This document shows positions 31,045-39,444 of a stretch of 64,000 nt of DNA, one piece after another. The first letter of the stretch is position 1, and each line of letters opens with the position of its first letter. The notes beneath the pieces were generated by a model. The model was not told the origin of the DNA. It ran no database searches and worked only from the letters and a program-made list of their open reading frames with translations. This stretch comes from Rhodoblastus sp. 17X3 (GTDB lineage: Bacteria > Pseudomonadota > Alphaproteobacteria > Rhizobiales > Beijerinckiaceae): contig NZ_JASHHX010000009.1 of assembly GCF_030056575.1 (NCBI RefSeq), forward strand, positions 89,184 through 153,183, written 5' to 3'. The position numbers and the translations under genes are program-made.

Positions 31045-32012
31045 AATCCCTCGCGCTGGCTCTGGTCATCTCGGGCGCTGTGGCGCCCGCTTGCGCCTTT
31101 GACGCCTTCGTCACCAATGAAAAGGGCAACAGCGTCTCGGTCATCGACACCGAAACGCTGACGATGAAAAAGACCATTCCGGTCAGCCAGAGGCCGCGTG
31201 GAATCGTCGCCAGCCCCGATAATAAAAGGATCTATGTCGCGCTCGGCGATTCCGACGCCATCGCGGTGATCGACCCGCAGACATTCGCCGTGGTCGAGGA
31301 TTTTCCGGCGGGGCGCGATCCGGAGCGGATCGACATTTCGCCCGATGGCAAGACCCTCTATGTCACCAATGAGGACAGCAATTTTCTGACCTTTTTCGAC
31401 GCCGCGACCAAGGAGCGCCTCGGCGGCGTGCGCGTCGGCGTGGAGCCGGAGGGGCTGGCGGTGAGCCCCGACGGCAAGCTCATCGTCGCCACCACCGAGA
31501 CGACGAACATGGCGCATTTCGTCGACGCCGCGAAGCGAAAGACCCTCGCCAATGTGCTGGTGGACGCGCGGCCGCGCATGGCCGCGTTCACACCCGACGG
31601 CGCTGAGGTCTGGGTTTCGGCGGAGATCGGCGGCGATGTGGTCGTCGTCGATTCCGCCACCTTCAAGATCAAGGATCGCGTGAAATTCGAGGTGCCGGGC
31701 CTGCGCTCGGAAAATGTCCAGCCCGTGGGAATCAATATTTCGCGCGACGGCAAGCTCGCCTTCGTCTCGCTCGGGCCGGCCAACCGCATCGCCGTGGTGG
31801 ACGTGAAGACGCGGCAGGTGGTGAAATATCTGCTCGTCGGGCAGCGTGTCTGGCACGCCGCCTTCACGCCCGACGAGAAATATCTGCTGACGACCAATGG
31901 CGTCTCCAATGACGTGTCGGTGATCGACGTCGCGGCCCAAAAGGTGGTTAAATCCATCCAGGTCGGCGAATCGCCCTGGGATCTGGTCATTCCCGGCGCG
32001 CCCGAACCATGA
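31029..32012 (+). CDS. YVTN-type beta-propeller protein of PQQ-linked catabolism
   Basis: A 327-aa exported protein (signal MKSLALALVISGAVAPACAF) built of about seven 40-residue blades with the YVTN pattern, for example SVIDTETLTMKKTIPVSQRP, LYVTNEDSNFLTFFDAATK and YLLTTNGVSNDVSVIDVAAQ. It corresponds to the PQQ_ABC_repeats family (TIGR03866). ATG 31029 has GGAG at the right distance and overlaps the upstream gene by 16 bp. ATG 31041, in an ATGA overlap, is an alternative. It probably scaffolds or senses in the periplasm; its function has not been settled in the family. Confidence 0.87.
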   Translation: MPLQMKSLALALVISGAVAPACAFDAFVTNEKGNSVSVIDTETLTMKKTIPVSQRPRGIVASPDNKRIYVALGDSDAIAVIDPQTFAVVEDFPAGRDPERIDISPDGKTLYVTNEDSNFLTFFDAATKERLGGVRVGVEPEGLAVSPDGKLIVATTETTNMAHFVDAAKRKTLANVLVDARPRMAAFTPDGAEVWVSAEIGGDVVVVDSATFKIKDRVKFEVPGLRSENVQPVGINISRDGKLAFVSLGPANRIAVVDVKTRQVVKYLLVGQRVWHAAFTPDEKYLLTTNGVSNDVSVIDVAAQKVVKSIQVGESPWDLVIPGAPEP

Positions 32013-32779
32013 GCGCAGCAAAGATGAGCGAACAGGTCCCCGCGCTGGAATTGCGCCATGTCAGCCATCATTACGGCGCGCGGCAGGCGCTGGACGACGT
32101 CAGTTTCACTGTCGCGCCCGGCTCCTTCTGCGTGTTGCTCGGCCTCAATGGCGCGGGCAAGAGCACGTTGTTCTCGCTCATCACCCGGCTGTTCGCCTTG
32201 CAAAAGGGCGAAATCCGTCTGCTCGGCCTCGACCTGATGCGCCATCCCGGCGCGGCTCTGGCGGAACTCGGCGTGGTGTTCCAGTCGCGCACGCTCGACC
32301 TTGATCTGTCGGTGGCGCAGAATTTCTACTATCACGCCGCGCTTCACGGCATCGGCCGGAAGGAGGCGGATCAGCGCACGGCTGAGCTTCTGAAGGCGGT
32401 GGGCCTCGCCGATCGCGCCAAGGACAAGGTGCGCAACCTGTCCGGTGGACAGATGCGCCGCGTCGAAATCGCCCGCGCCTTGCTGCATCGCCCGCGCCTG
32501 CTGGTGCTGGACGAGCCGACGGTGGGCCTCGACATCGGCGCCCGCGCCGATATTCTCCTGCTGGTGCGCGGGCTGATCGCGCGCGAAGGCATGAGCGTAT
32601 TGTGGGCGACGCATCTGACCGACGAAATCGAGCCGGGGGATTCCGTGGTCGTGCTGCACAAGGGCCAATTGCGCGCCGAGGGCAAGGTCACGGACCTGCT
32701 GCTGAAAACCGGCGCCGGCGACATGAGGTCGGCCTTCGTCGCCCTGATCGCCGAGAATGAAACACGGGGAGCCGCATGA
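32009..32779 (+). CDS. ABC transporter ATP-binding protein (PQQ-associated, Ped-type)
   Basis: A 256-aa ABC ATPase. Walker A is GLNGAGKSTLFSLI, the signature motif NLSGGQMRRVEIARAL, Walker B LLVLDEPTVGLD and the switch His WATHLTDEI. It is of the drug/NodI-type export class and matches PQQ_ABC_ATP (TIGR03864). It overlaps the propeller gene and the permease gene by 4 bp each, so the three are translationally coupled. With the permease it forms an exporter whose substrate is unknown. Confidence 0.92.
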   Translation: MSAAKMSEQVPALELRHVSHHYGARQALDDVSFTVAPGSFCVLLGLNGAGKSTLFSLITRLFALQKGEIRLLGLDLMRHPGAALAELGVVFQSRTLDLDLSVAQNFYYHAALHGIGRKEADQRTAELLKAVGLADRAKDKVRNLSGGQMRRVEIARALLHRPRLLVLDEPTVGLDIGARADILLLVRGLIAREGMSVLWATHLTDEIEPGDSVVVLHKGQLRAEGKVTDLLLKTGAGDMRSAFVALIAENETRGAA

Positions 32780-33621
32780 GCATCGAAGCCGCCGCGCCCC
32801 GCCGCCTCACGCCCGCCGCTTTTTTCATTTGCCTCAAGGGCATTTGCTGGCGCGAGGGCCTTCGCTTCCTGCACCAGCGCGAGCGCTTCATCTCCGCTCT
32901 GGTGCGCCCGCTGGTCTGGCTGTTCATTTTCGCCGCCGGCTTCCGGCAGGTGCTGGGCGTCTCGATCATTCCGCCCTATGACACCTATGTCCTCTATGAC
33001 GTCTATATCACGCCCGGCCTGATGGCGATGATCCAGCTTTTCAACGGCATGCAGTCGTCGCTGTCGATGGTCTATGACCGCGAGATGGGCAATATGCGGG
33101 TACTGCTGCTCAGCCCCTTCCCGCGCTCCTTCCTGCTGTTCGGCAAGCTCATCGCCGGCACGCTGGTCTCGGTGCTGCAGGTCTACGCCTATCTCGTCAT
33201 CGCCTGGTTCTGGGACATTCAGCCGCCGCCGCTGGGCTATCTCACCGTGCTGCCGGCGCTGATCCTGGTCGGGCTGATGCTCGGCGCGCTCGGCATGCTG
33301 CTGTCTTCACTCATCAAGCAGCTGGAGAATTTCTCGGGCATCATGAATTTCGTCATCTTCCCGATGTTCTTCGCCTCTTCCGCGCTTTATCCGCTGTGGC
33401 GGGTGCAGGAGGGCAGCCCGGCGCTTTATTATGTCTGCCAGATCAACCCTTTCACCCATGCGGTCGAGCTGATCCGTTTCGCGCTCTATGGCCAGATGAA
33501 CTGGCTCGCCTTCGCGGTCACCGCGGGATGCGCCCTCGTCTTCATGTCCGCCGCCATCCTCGCCTATGACCCGTCACGCGGATTGATGGCGCTGCGCGGG
33601 GCGCCAGGCGCGGGAGCGTGA
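32776..33621 (+). CDS. ABC-2 type permease, PedC-like
   Basis: A 281-aa inner-membrane ABC-2 permease with six hydrophobic segments, including ALVRPLVWLFIFAAGFRQVL, LIKQLENFSGIMNFVIFPMF and the conserved PFTHAVELIRFALYG before the last helix. It corresponds to PedC (TIGR03861), which in Pseudomonas putida U lies with genes for 2-phenylethanol oxidation. In this window no PQQ dehydrogenase, cytochrome c550 or pqq gene accompanies it. It ends 76 bp before the methyltransferase gene tam. Confidence 0.9.
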   Translation: MSIEAAAPRRLTPAAFFICLKGICWREGLRFLHQRERFISALVRPLVWLFIFAAGFRQVLGVSIIPPYDTYVLYDVYITPGLMAMIQLFNGMQSSLSMVYDREMGNMRVLLLSPFPRSFLLFGKLIAGTLVSVLQVYAYLVIAWFWDIQPPPLGYLTVLPALILVGLMLGALGMLLSSLIKQLENFSGIMNFVIFPMFFASSALYPLWRVQEGSPALYYVCQINPFTHAVELIRFALYGQMNWLAFAVTAGCALVFMSAAILAYDPSRGLMALRGAPGAGA

Positions 33622-33651
33622 AAACAGCTGGCGCTTGAGAGGGGATTTTAA

Positions 33652-33668
33652 TCTACTAAATTAGTAGA
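33652..33668. promoter_or_regulatory. Perfect 17-bp palindrome TCTACTAA-A-TTAGTAGA
   Basis: An AT-rich perfect palindrome lies 30-46 bp upstream of tam, in otherwise GC-rich DNA. It is the right size for a dimeric repressor operator overlapping a promoter. The cognate regulator is not in the window. Confidence 0.55.
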
Positions 33669-33697
33669 CAAATATCGGGCGACGGCGTTAATTTCCC

Positions 33698-34471
33698 ATG
33701 ATGACCGATTGGGATTGCGAACTTTACCTGAAATTCGAACGCGAGCGGGCGCAGGCGGCGCGCGACCTGATCGCGCGCATTCCCCCCTTGGCGCCGCGCA
33801 AAATTGTCGATCTCGGCTGCGGCCCGGGCAATAGCGCCTCCATGCTGACGCTGCATTTTCGCGGCGCGGATATTCTGGGAGTCGATACCTCCGGCAACAT
33901 GCTGGCGGCGGCGCGGGAGCGCCTGCCCGTCGCGCGCTTCATTCAGCAGGATCTGAAGGATTGGGAGGCCGAGGAACAGGTCGATCTCATTTTCTCCAAC
34001 GCCGCGCTGCATTTTGCGCCGGATCATCACAAGCTGCTGGCCCGGCTGATGTCCTTTCTGAATCCGGGCGGCGTGCTCGCCGTGCAGATGCCCAACGTGC
34101 TGCAGGACGCCGCCCATGCCCTGATGCGCATGGTGGCGGTGGACGGGCCTTGGGCGGATCGTCTGGCGCGGGTGGCGAAAACGCGGGCGATCATCGGCTC
34201 GCTCGACGATTATTACAGCTGGACCGCGCCGCACTGCCAGACGGTCGACCTCTGGCAGACGACCTATGTTCATCCCCTCGACGGCCATGACGCCGTCGTG
34301 GACTGGTTCGTCGGCTCGGCCTTGCGGCCCTTCCTCAATGAACTCCAGGAAGACGAAATTCCCGCCTTTCTCGCGCAATATCGCCGCGAGCTGGAAATGG
34401 CCTATACACCCCAATCGGACGGGCGCGTGCTGCTGCTCTATCCGCGCCTGTTCTTCGTCGCCCGGAAATAG
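33698..34471 (+). CDS. tam: Trans-aconitate 2-methyltransferase
   Basis: A 257-aa class I SAM methyltransferase with the Tam signature set: N-terminal DWDCELYLKFERERAQAARD, motif I IVDLGCGPGNSASML, the SAM acidic residue in ILGVDTSGNMLAAAR, IFSNAALHFAPDHHKLL, and MPNVLQDAAHALMR. Tam methylates trans-aconitate, a spontaneous by-product that inhibits aconitase and citrate metabolism. The first of two adjacent ATGs was taken; the second, 3 bp later, is equally plausible. A perfect 17-bp palindrome lies just upstream, suggesting regulated expression. Confidence 0.9.
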   Translation: MMTDWDCELYLKFERERAQAARDLIARIPPLAPRKIVDLGCGPGNSASMLTLHFRGADILGVDTSGNMLAAARERLPVARFIQQDLKDWEAEEQVDLIFSNAALHFAPDHHKLLARLMSFLNPGGVLAVQMPNVLQDAAHALMRMVAVDGPWADRLARVAKTRAIIGSLDDYYSWTAPHCQTVDLWQTTYVHPLDGHDAVVDWFVGSALRPFLNELQEDEIPAFLAQYRRELEMAYTPQSDGRVLLLYPRLFFVARK

Positions 34472-34485
34472 CTTTCGCGCCTCGT

Positions 34486-35490
34486 CTATTTGCTCTTTTC
34501 CTCAAGCCTCCGGCCGAGCGAGACGGCATAGGCGGGCGACCTGTAGGCGAGAATGGGGTCCGGCGAGGCCTCGATTCCCGGGGCGAGAAGATTGGGGTCG
34601 AACATCACGTCCTCGCAGGTTCCGGCCGAGGCTTCACCCGCCTTGACCAGCGTCAGCACGCCCGCCTTGATCTCGCGGCGTTCCGCCGGCCAGAGCAGAG
34701 TCGGATTGTCGATCGGATCGCCGGCCTCGCCGAGCGTCACGATCATGTCCCATTCGACCGGCCCGGTTTTCAGGCGCTCGGCCAGCTTGGCCTCCAGGAA
34801 GTCGGGCGGCGAAGCCTTCATTTCGTCGGCGGTGAGCGCCTTGGCGCCGTCGCGCGGCTCGAAGCGCCACTTCACCCAGTTTGGCCGCCCTGCGGCGTCG
34901 ACGAATTTGAAGGCGTGGATGCTGAAATAAGGGGTCTCCGCATAGGAGGGCGGCGGGTTATGACCCTTCAGCCAGTCGGTGAGAGGTTTGGCGTCGGGAT
35001 GGTCGGCGAAATAGGCCTTCAGCTTGTCCGGATCAGGCTTTCCCGTCGCCGGGTCGGGCGCGCTGACGACCTGCCGCTCAAAAAAGCTGCGCACTGTCGC
35101 GGCCGCGAAAACCGGCGCATTCAGCATGACCATGTCCTGCAGCGCGCCGCCCGGAAGAGTGATTTGCACGGCAAGGCCGCGCGGCGACGGCGCGGCGTCG
35201 CTCGCAGCCGGATTGGGGCCGGCGATGGAAAAGCGGAACAGGACAGACTCGGAAGCGCCGGAAAAGAGCGGGGAGCTCGACAGCGCCGCCGCCTCCGGGC
35301 TTCCCTTGAACGCGCCCTCGCCGCAAAAGCCCTTGCCGTGATTGCGGCGCAGGCCCTTGTGGAGGCCGGTGATATTCTGGATGGCGTCAACCATCTGGTC
35401 GGGCGAGGGGTCGTCCTCTGCGAAGGCGGAGGGCGCGGCCGCGCCCAACAGGGCCGCGATGCAGAACAGACGCAAGGGCAATCGAATCAT
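34486..35490 (-). CDS. Periplasmic catalase-related peroxidase (SrpA-like)
   Basis: A 334-aa exported heme peroxidase of the catalase-related (SrpA) group. A signal peptide (MIRLPLRLFCIAALLGAAAP, then SAFA) is followed by the distal His in HKGLRRNHGKGFCGEGAF, the FRFSIAGPNP strand, SIHAFKFVDAAG and the proximal heme region ending ILAYRSPAYAVSLGRR, with Arg-x3-Tyr for heme ligation. It lacks the C-terminal domain and length of true catalases (~480 aa), as expected for this subfamily. GGGGAGG stands before ATG 35490, so a 33-residue upstream extension is rejected. Confidence 0.9.
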   Translation of the reverse strand: MIRLPLRLFCIAALLGAAAPSAFAEDDPSPDQMVDAIQNITGLHKGLRRNHGKGFCGEGAFKGSPEAAALSSSPLFSGASESVLFRFSIAGPNPAASDAAPSPRGLAVQITLPGGALQDMVMLNAPVFAAATVRSFFERQVVSAPDPATGKPDPDKLKAYFADHPDAKPLTDWLKGHNPPPSYAETPYFSIHAFKFVDAAGRPNWVKWRFEPRDGAKALTADEMKASPPDFLEAKLAERLKTGPVEWDMIVTLGEAGDPIDNPTLLWPAERREIKAGVLTLVKAGEASAGTCEDVMFDPNLLAPGIEASPDPILAYRSPAYAVSLGRRLEEKSK

Positions 35491-35633
35491 CGTTACCTCC
35501 CCGGATAGTTGCCGGATTCGCTGAGACTCAAGGTAACAGATTTGCGTGACGGGCGGCAGACAGGAGCGCGCCGCGCCGTTCGGTCGCAACGGGCCGCCTT
35601 GCCAAAGCCATTATTTCGCGGCAAAGACGCCTT

Positions 35634-36584
35634 ATGACGCAACGACTGCCGCGACTGATCCTCTTCGCCGCCCTTGCCTTGCAAGGAGCCAGCCCCGTGC
35701 GCGCCGCGCCGCCGAAGCACCCGCCCGCGCCTCCCGTGCGGCCGGCATTCCCCGACGATCCGCCGCCGGATGCGCAGGCCGACGGAGCCCCGCAGCAATA
35801 CGCGCCGCAGCAGGCGGCGCAATATGCGCCGAACCCGACGGTCTCGGAGGGTCCGTTCGGCGCACTGTTCGCGCCGTCGCAACAGGCTTTCGCCCAGCCG
35901 TCCCAGTCGGCCTTCGCCCCGCCGCAGCCGCAAGAAGCCAGATCCATGCCGGCGCAGCCCGCGCCGTCCCAGCCCCAGCCTGTGCAGACCGCATCGGTTC
36001 AGACGGCGTCCTTGCGGACCCAGCCGCTGGACGCCGCGCCCGCGGATTACGCGCAAGGGGCTGGGGGCGCGCCCGTGGACCTTCGCCGGGATCGGGACGA
36101 TGAGGTCGCCGGCTTCTCCATCGCGGAAAAGGCCGGGTTGGCCGACATGACGCGCAAATATGCGCGCCAGCACGGCATTCCGCTGGCGCTGCTCCATCGC
36201 GTCATCATGCGCGAGAGCAAATATTGCCCGCGTCTGGTTCACCGGAGCTATTTTGGCCTGATGCAGATCACGCCGGCGACGGCGCGCTCGATGGGCTATC
36301 ACGGCGCGCCCAAGGGCCTGCTCGATCCCGAGACCAATCTGGCCTATGCCGCGCCTTATCTCGCCAATGCCTGGGCTCTTGCCGACGGCGACATGGACCG
36401 CGCGGTGCGCCTTTACGCGTCGGGCTATTATTACACCGCCAAGAGCAAGAAAATGCTCAGCCAGATGCGCGACGCCAGCTCGCCGCCGGTCAAGCCGCCT
36501 GTGCAGAGCATCGCCGCCGCGCCGCCGCCGCCCCGGCAGCCGGGAAATATCTTCGAGGCGATGTTCAGCTCGCCCAACCAATAG
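35634..36584 (+). CDS. Lytic transglycosylase (SLT domain)
   Basis: A 316-aa exported muramidase. A signal peptide (LPRLILFAALALQGASPVRA) is followed by ~130 residues of Pro/Ala/Gln-rich linker, then the SLT fold. The catalytic Glu is at about residue 194 in VIMRESKYCPRLV. FGLMQITPATARSMGYHGAP and the NLAYAAPYLANA-x-ALADGD helix are family-typical. It cleaves glycan strands in the periplasm. The long low-complexity linker could cross the peptidoglycan. The DUF2948 gene begins 19 bp downstream. Confidence 0.9.
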   Translation: MTQRLPRLILFAALALQGASPVRAAPPKHPPAPPVRPAFPDDPPPDAQADGAPQQYAPQQAAQYAPNPTVSEGPFGALFAPSQQAFAQPSQSAFAPPQPQEARSMPAQPAPSQPQPVQTASVQTASLRTQPLDAAPADYAQGAGGAPVDLRRDRDDEVAGFSIAEKAGLADMTRKYARQHGIPLALLHRVIMRESKYCPRLVHRSYFGLMQITPATARSMGYHGAPKGLLDPETNLAYAAPYLANAWALADGDMDRAVRLYASGYYYTAKSKKMLSQMRDASSPPVKPPVQSIAAAPPPPRQPGNIFEAMFSSPNQ

Positions 36585-36602
36585 GCCGCCGAGGCGCCCG
36601 TC

Positions 36603-37112
36603 ATGACGCAGGACAAGGACAGCGGGGCGCCGGCGGGACGCGATCTCCGTCTCATGGCCTGCGATTCCGAGGATCTCGCGGTGCTTGCCGCCCATGTCCA
36701 GGACGCCATCCTGCGCGTCGGCGACATGATCTACCTGCCGCGCGAAAGGCGCTTCGTCCTGTCGATGAAACGCTTCGACTGGCTTGGCGCGGTCGAGGGC
36801 GCGCCGCAGAGAACGCAGGCGGGCCTGCATTTCGAACATGTGCGCAAGGCCTCGCTACAGGGGTTCCGGCAGGACCGGCCCGATGACATTCTTTATCTGC
36901 TGAGTCTTGAATTCATCCCCGGCGACGCGCCCTCCGGCAGCGTGAAACTGGTCTTTTCCGGCGGCTGCGCCGTTCGCCTCGAGGTCGAATGCCTTGAGGC
37001 CCGCATGGCCGATCTCGGCCCGCGCTGGCGCGCCCGCCACGCGCCGGGGCATGGCGAGGAAGGCGGCGGCGGCAAAAGCGGCAAGAGCGGCTCTGATCCC
37101 GGCGGCGCTTGA
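36603..37112 (+). CDS. DUF2948 family protein
   Basis: A 169-aa soluble protein of DUF2948, a family I recall being located just before hisD in many alphaproteobacteria, as here. The conserved block is DLRLMACDSEDLAVLAAHVQ, MIYLPRERRFVLSMKRFDW and a C-terminal FSGGCAVRLEVECLEARMAD. The last ~25 residues are Gly/Ser/Lys-rich and probably disordered. Function is unknown. The gene overlaps no other; hisD starts 74 bp downstream past a tandem repeat. Confidence 0.85.
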   Translation: MTQDKDSGAPAGRDLRLMACDSEDLAVLAAHVQDAILRVGDMIYLPRERRFVLSMKRFDWLGAVEGAPQRTQAGLHFEHVRKASLQGFRQDRPDDILYLLSLEFIPGDAPSGSVKLVFSGGCAVRLEVECLEARMADLGPRWRARHAPGHGEEGGGGKSGKSGSDPGGA

Positions 37113-37133
37113 CAAAAAGAAGCCGCCGCCTAC

Positions 37134-37173
37134 AAACCGCTCCCCTGTCCTCCAAACCGCTCCCCTGTCTTCC
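37134..37173 (+). repeat. Two-copy 20-bp tandem repeat before hisD
   Basis: AAACCGCTCCCCTGTCCTCC (37134-37153) is followed directly by a copy with one change (37154-37173). The second copy runs into the AGGAG ribosome-binding site of hisD. Confidence 0.8.
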
Positions 37174-37185
37174 AGGAGAAATCCG

Positions 37186-38481
37186 ATGCCGTTCCGGCTC
37201 GCCGCCGCCGCCGCCGATTTCGGCGGAAAATTCGAAAAGCTTCTGCACATGAAGCGCGAGACGGCGGAAGACGTCGATGCGATCGTCCGCGACATCATTG
37301 CGGATGTCATCGCTCGGGGCGACGCGGCCCTGATCGACTATTCGCGCCGTTTCGACCGCATCGAGCTGACCCCGGAAACGTTGCGCATCTCGCGCGCGGA
37401 AATCGAGGCCTCCGTCGCCGCCTGCCCCAGGGAGCAGATCGCCGCTCTCGAACTTGCGCGCGACCGTATCGTCGCCTTCCATGAAAGGCAGCGCCCGAGC
37501 GACCTGCGCTTTACCGACGGTGCGGGCGTGGAGCTCGGCTGGCGCTGGAGCGCCGTCGAATCCGCCGGCCTCTATGTGCCGGGCGGCACGGCCTCCTATC
37601 CCTCCTCGGTGCTGATGAACGCAATTCCGGCGAAGGTGGCGGGCGTCGAGCGCCTGGTCATGGTCGCGCCGGCGCCCGACGGCAAATTGTCGCCGCTGGT
37701 GCTGGCGGCGGCCCATATCGCCGGCGTGGACGAAGTCTATCGCATCGGCGGCGCGCAGGCCGTCGCGGCGCTGGCCTATGGCACCAAGACCATCGCGCCG
37801 GTCGCCAAGATCGTCGGCCCGGGCAACGCCTTCGTCGCCGCCGCCAAGCGCCGCGTGTTCGGCCAGTGCGGCATCGATATGATCGCCGGCCCGTCGGAAG
37901 TGCTCATCCTCGCCGACAAGACCGCCAATCCGGAATGGATCGCCATCGACCTGCTGGCCCAGGCCGAGCATGATACGGCGGCGCAGAGCATCCTGATCAC
38001 CGACGACAGCGCGCTGGCCGACGCGGTCGAGGCGGCGGTCGCCGCGCGGCTCGAAACCCTGCCGCGCCGGTCCATCGCCGAAAAAAGCTGGACCGAGCTC
38101 GGCGCGATCATCGTGGTGGACAAGCTGTCCCAGGCGCTGCCGCTCGCCGACCGCATCGCCGCCGAACATCTCGAAATCATGGCGGTCAACGCCGAGGAGC
38201 TCCAAGCGGGCGTGCGCAACGCCGGCGCCATTTTCATCGGCGCCTATACGCCCGAAGCGATCGGCGATTATGTCGGCGGCTCCAACCACGTCTTGCCGAC
38301 GGCGCGATCCGCGCGCTTCTCGTCCGGCCTCAATGTGCTGGACTTCATGAAGCGCACCTCGCTGCTGAAATGCTCGCCGGAGAGCCTGCGCGCCATCGGC
38401 CCCTCGGCGGTCGTGCTCGGCCGGGCGGAGCGTCTCGACGCCCACGCCTTGTCCGTGGCTCTGAGACTTGAGCAGGCATGA
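37186..38481 (+). CDS. hisD: Histidinol dehydrogenase
   Basis: A 431-aa zinc enzyme that oxidises L-histidinol to histidine in two NAD-dependent steps, the end of histidine biosynthesis. Family motifs are [49 protein letters not shown], the QAEHD Gln/His zinc and base region, and the SNHVLPT His. The ATG at 37186 follows AGGAG and begins the conserved MPFRLAAA. It is followed 4 bp later by the UPF0262 gene and then the phosphatase, the standard alphaproteobacterial order. Confidence 0.95.
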   Translation: MPFRLAAAAADFGGKFEKLLHMKRETAEDVDAIVRDIIADVIARGDAALIDYSRRFDRIELTPETLRISRAEIEASVAACPREQIAALELARDRIVAFHERQRPSDLRFTDGAGVELGWRWSAVESAGLYVPGGTASYPSSVLMNAIPAKVAGVERLVMVAPAPDGKLSPLVLAAAHIAGVDEVYRIGGAQAVAALAYGTKTIAPVAKIVGPGNAFVAAAKRRVFGQCGIDMIAGPSEVLILADKTANPEWIAIDLLAQAEHDTAAQSILITDDSALADAVEAAVAARLETLPRRSIAEKSWTELGAIIVVDKLSQALPLADRIAAEHLEIMAVNAEELQAGVRNAGAIFIGAYTPEAIGDYVGGSNHVLPTARSARFSSGLNVLDFMKRTSLLKCSPESLRAIGPSAVVLGRAERLDAHALSVALRLEQA

Positions 38482-38485
38482 GACC

Positions 38486-38974
38486 ATGCAGCATCTCGAC
38501 AGCCTGCGCCGCAACCGGCTGATCAACATCACGCTCGACGAGGCGTCGATCGGCCGCGGCAGTCCCGACCAGGAACACGAGCGGGCGATCGCGATCTATG
38601 ACCTGATCGAGGAAAACGCCTTCGCCTTGCCGGGCCACGCCAGTGGGCCTTACCAGCTTCATATCGGGCTGCACGAGTCCAAGCTCGCGCTGAACATTCT
38701 CGATGAGGCGGGCGAGCCGATCATCGCCCATATCCTGTCGCTCACGCCCTTCCGCCGCATCCTCAAGGATTATTTCATGATCTGCGAGAGCTATTTCGCG
38801 GCCATCCGCACCGCGAGCCCCTCGCAGATCGAGGCGATCGATATGGGCCGGCGCGGGCTGCACAACGAGGGCGCGCAACTGCTGGCCGAACGGCTGCGCG
38901 GCAAGATCGAATGCGATTTCGACACCTCGCGGCGCATCTTCACGCTCGTCACCGCGCTGCATTGGAAAGGCTGA
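38486..38974 (+). CDS. UPF0262 family protein
   Basis: A 162-aa soluble protein of family UPF0262, nearly restricted to alphaproteobacteria and typically between hisD and a low-molecular-weight phosphatase gene. The conserved core is [54 protein letters not shown] and [13 protein letters not shown]. Function is unknown. ATG 38486 lies 4 bp after the hisD stop; a TTG at 38468 inside hisD is a weaker alternative. The stop overlaps the next start as TGATG. Confidence 0.9.
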   Translation: MQHLDSLRRNRLINITLDEASIGRGSPDQEHERAIAIYDLIEENAFALPGHASGPYQLHIGLHESKLALNILDEAGEPIIAHILSLTPFRRILKDYFMICESYFAAIRTASPSQIEAIDMGRRGLHNEGAQLLAERLRGKIECDFDTSRRIFTLVTALHWKG

Positions 38975-39423
38975 TGCCGACGGCTTCGCGTCCCGGCGCG
39001 GTGCTGTTCGCCTGCACCATGAACAGCGTGCGTTCGCCCATGGCGGAGGGTCTCGCGCGCCTGCTGTTCGGCCCGAGCCTCAAGGTCGCTTCCGCCGGCG
39101 TGCGCGCCCTGGACATGGATGGCTTCGCGCTCTGCGTGATGGCCGAGGCGGGGATGGACATGATGCGCCATGTCGCCCGGACCTTCGACGAGGTCGATCT
39201 GGCGCAATATGAACTGATCGTGACGCTGTCGCCCGAGGCGCATCATTGCATGCTGGAACTGACGCGCGACCTCGACATTCCAGTGGAATATTGGGCGACC
39301 GAGGACGTCACCCATATTGACGCCGCGCGCGACCAGAAGCTCGAAGCCTATCGCAGCGTCCGCGACGCCCTGATGCAGCGGATCAAGGACCGTTTTGGAT
39401 GGCGGCCGATGGGAGAGGCATAG
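38974..39423 (+). CDS. Low-molecular-weight protein tyrosine phosphatase-like protein
   Basis: A 149-aa protein of the LMW phosphatase/arsenate reductase fold. The P-loop reads CTMNSVRS with nucleophile Cys14 and Arg20, fitting C-x5-R-S. MAEGLARLLFG, VASAGVRALDMDGFA and LIVTLSPEAHH follow. The usual Asp-Pro general acid is replaced by a TEDVTHID stretch, so activity may be altered. It is translationally coupled (TGATG) to the UPF0262 gene. In many relatives infA follows; here the next gene is mtnA on the other strand. Confidence 0.87.
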   Translation: MPTASRPGAVLFACTMNSVRSPMAEGLARLLFGPSLKVASAGVRALDMDGFALCVMAEAGMDMMRHVARTFDEVDLAQYELIVTLSPEAHHCMLELTRDLDIPVEYWATEDVTHIDAARDQKLEAYRSVRDALMQRIKDRFGWRPMGEA

Positions 39424-39444
39424 GATGGGGCGAGGCGTAGAGCG

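Noticed and set aside
35343..35351. TGCGGCGCA as a PhaR-type site
   Set aside because: It lies inside the catalase-like coding sequence as a single copy and serves as an example of chance occurrence.
35546..36103. Alternative plus-strand frame over the transglycosylase linker
   Set aside because: It is an Ala/Arg-rich shadow. The true frame has a signal peptide and SLT motifs.
36913..38532. A 539-codon minus-strand frame
   Set aside because: It is a shadow of hisD.
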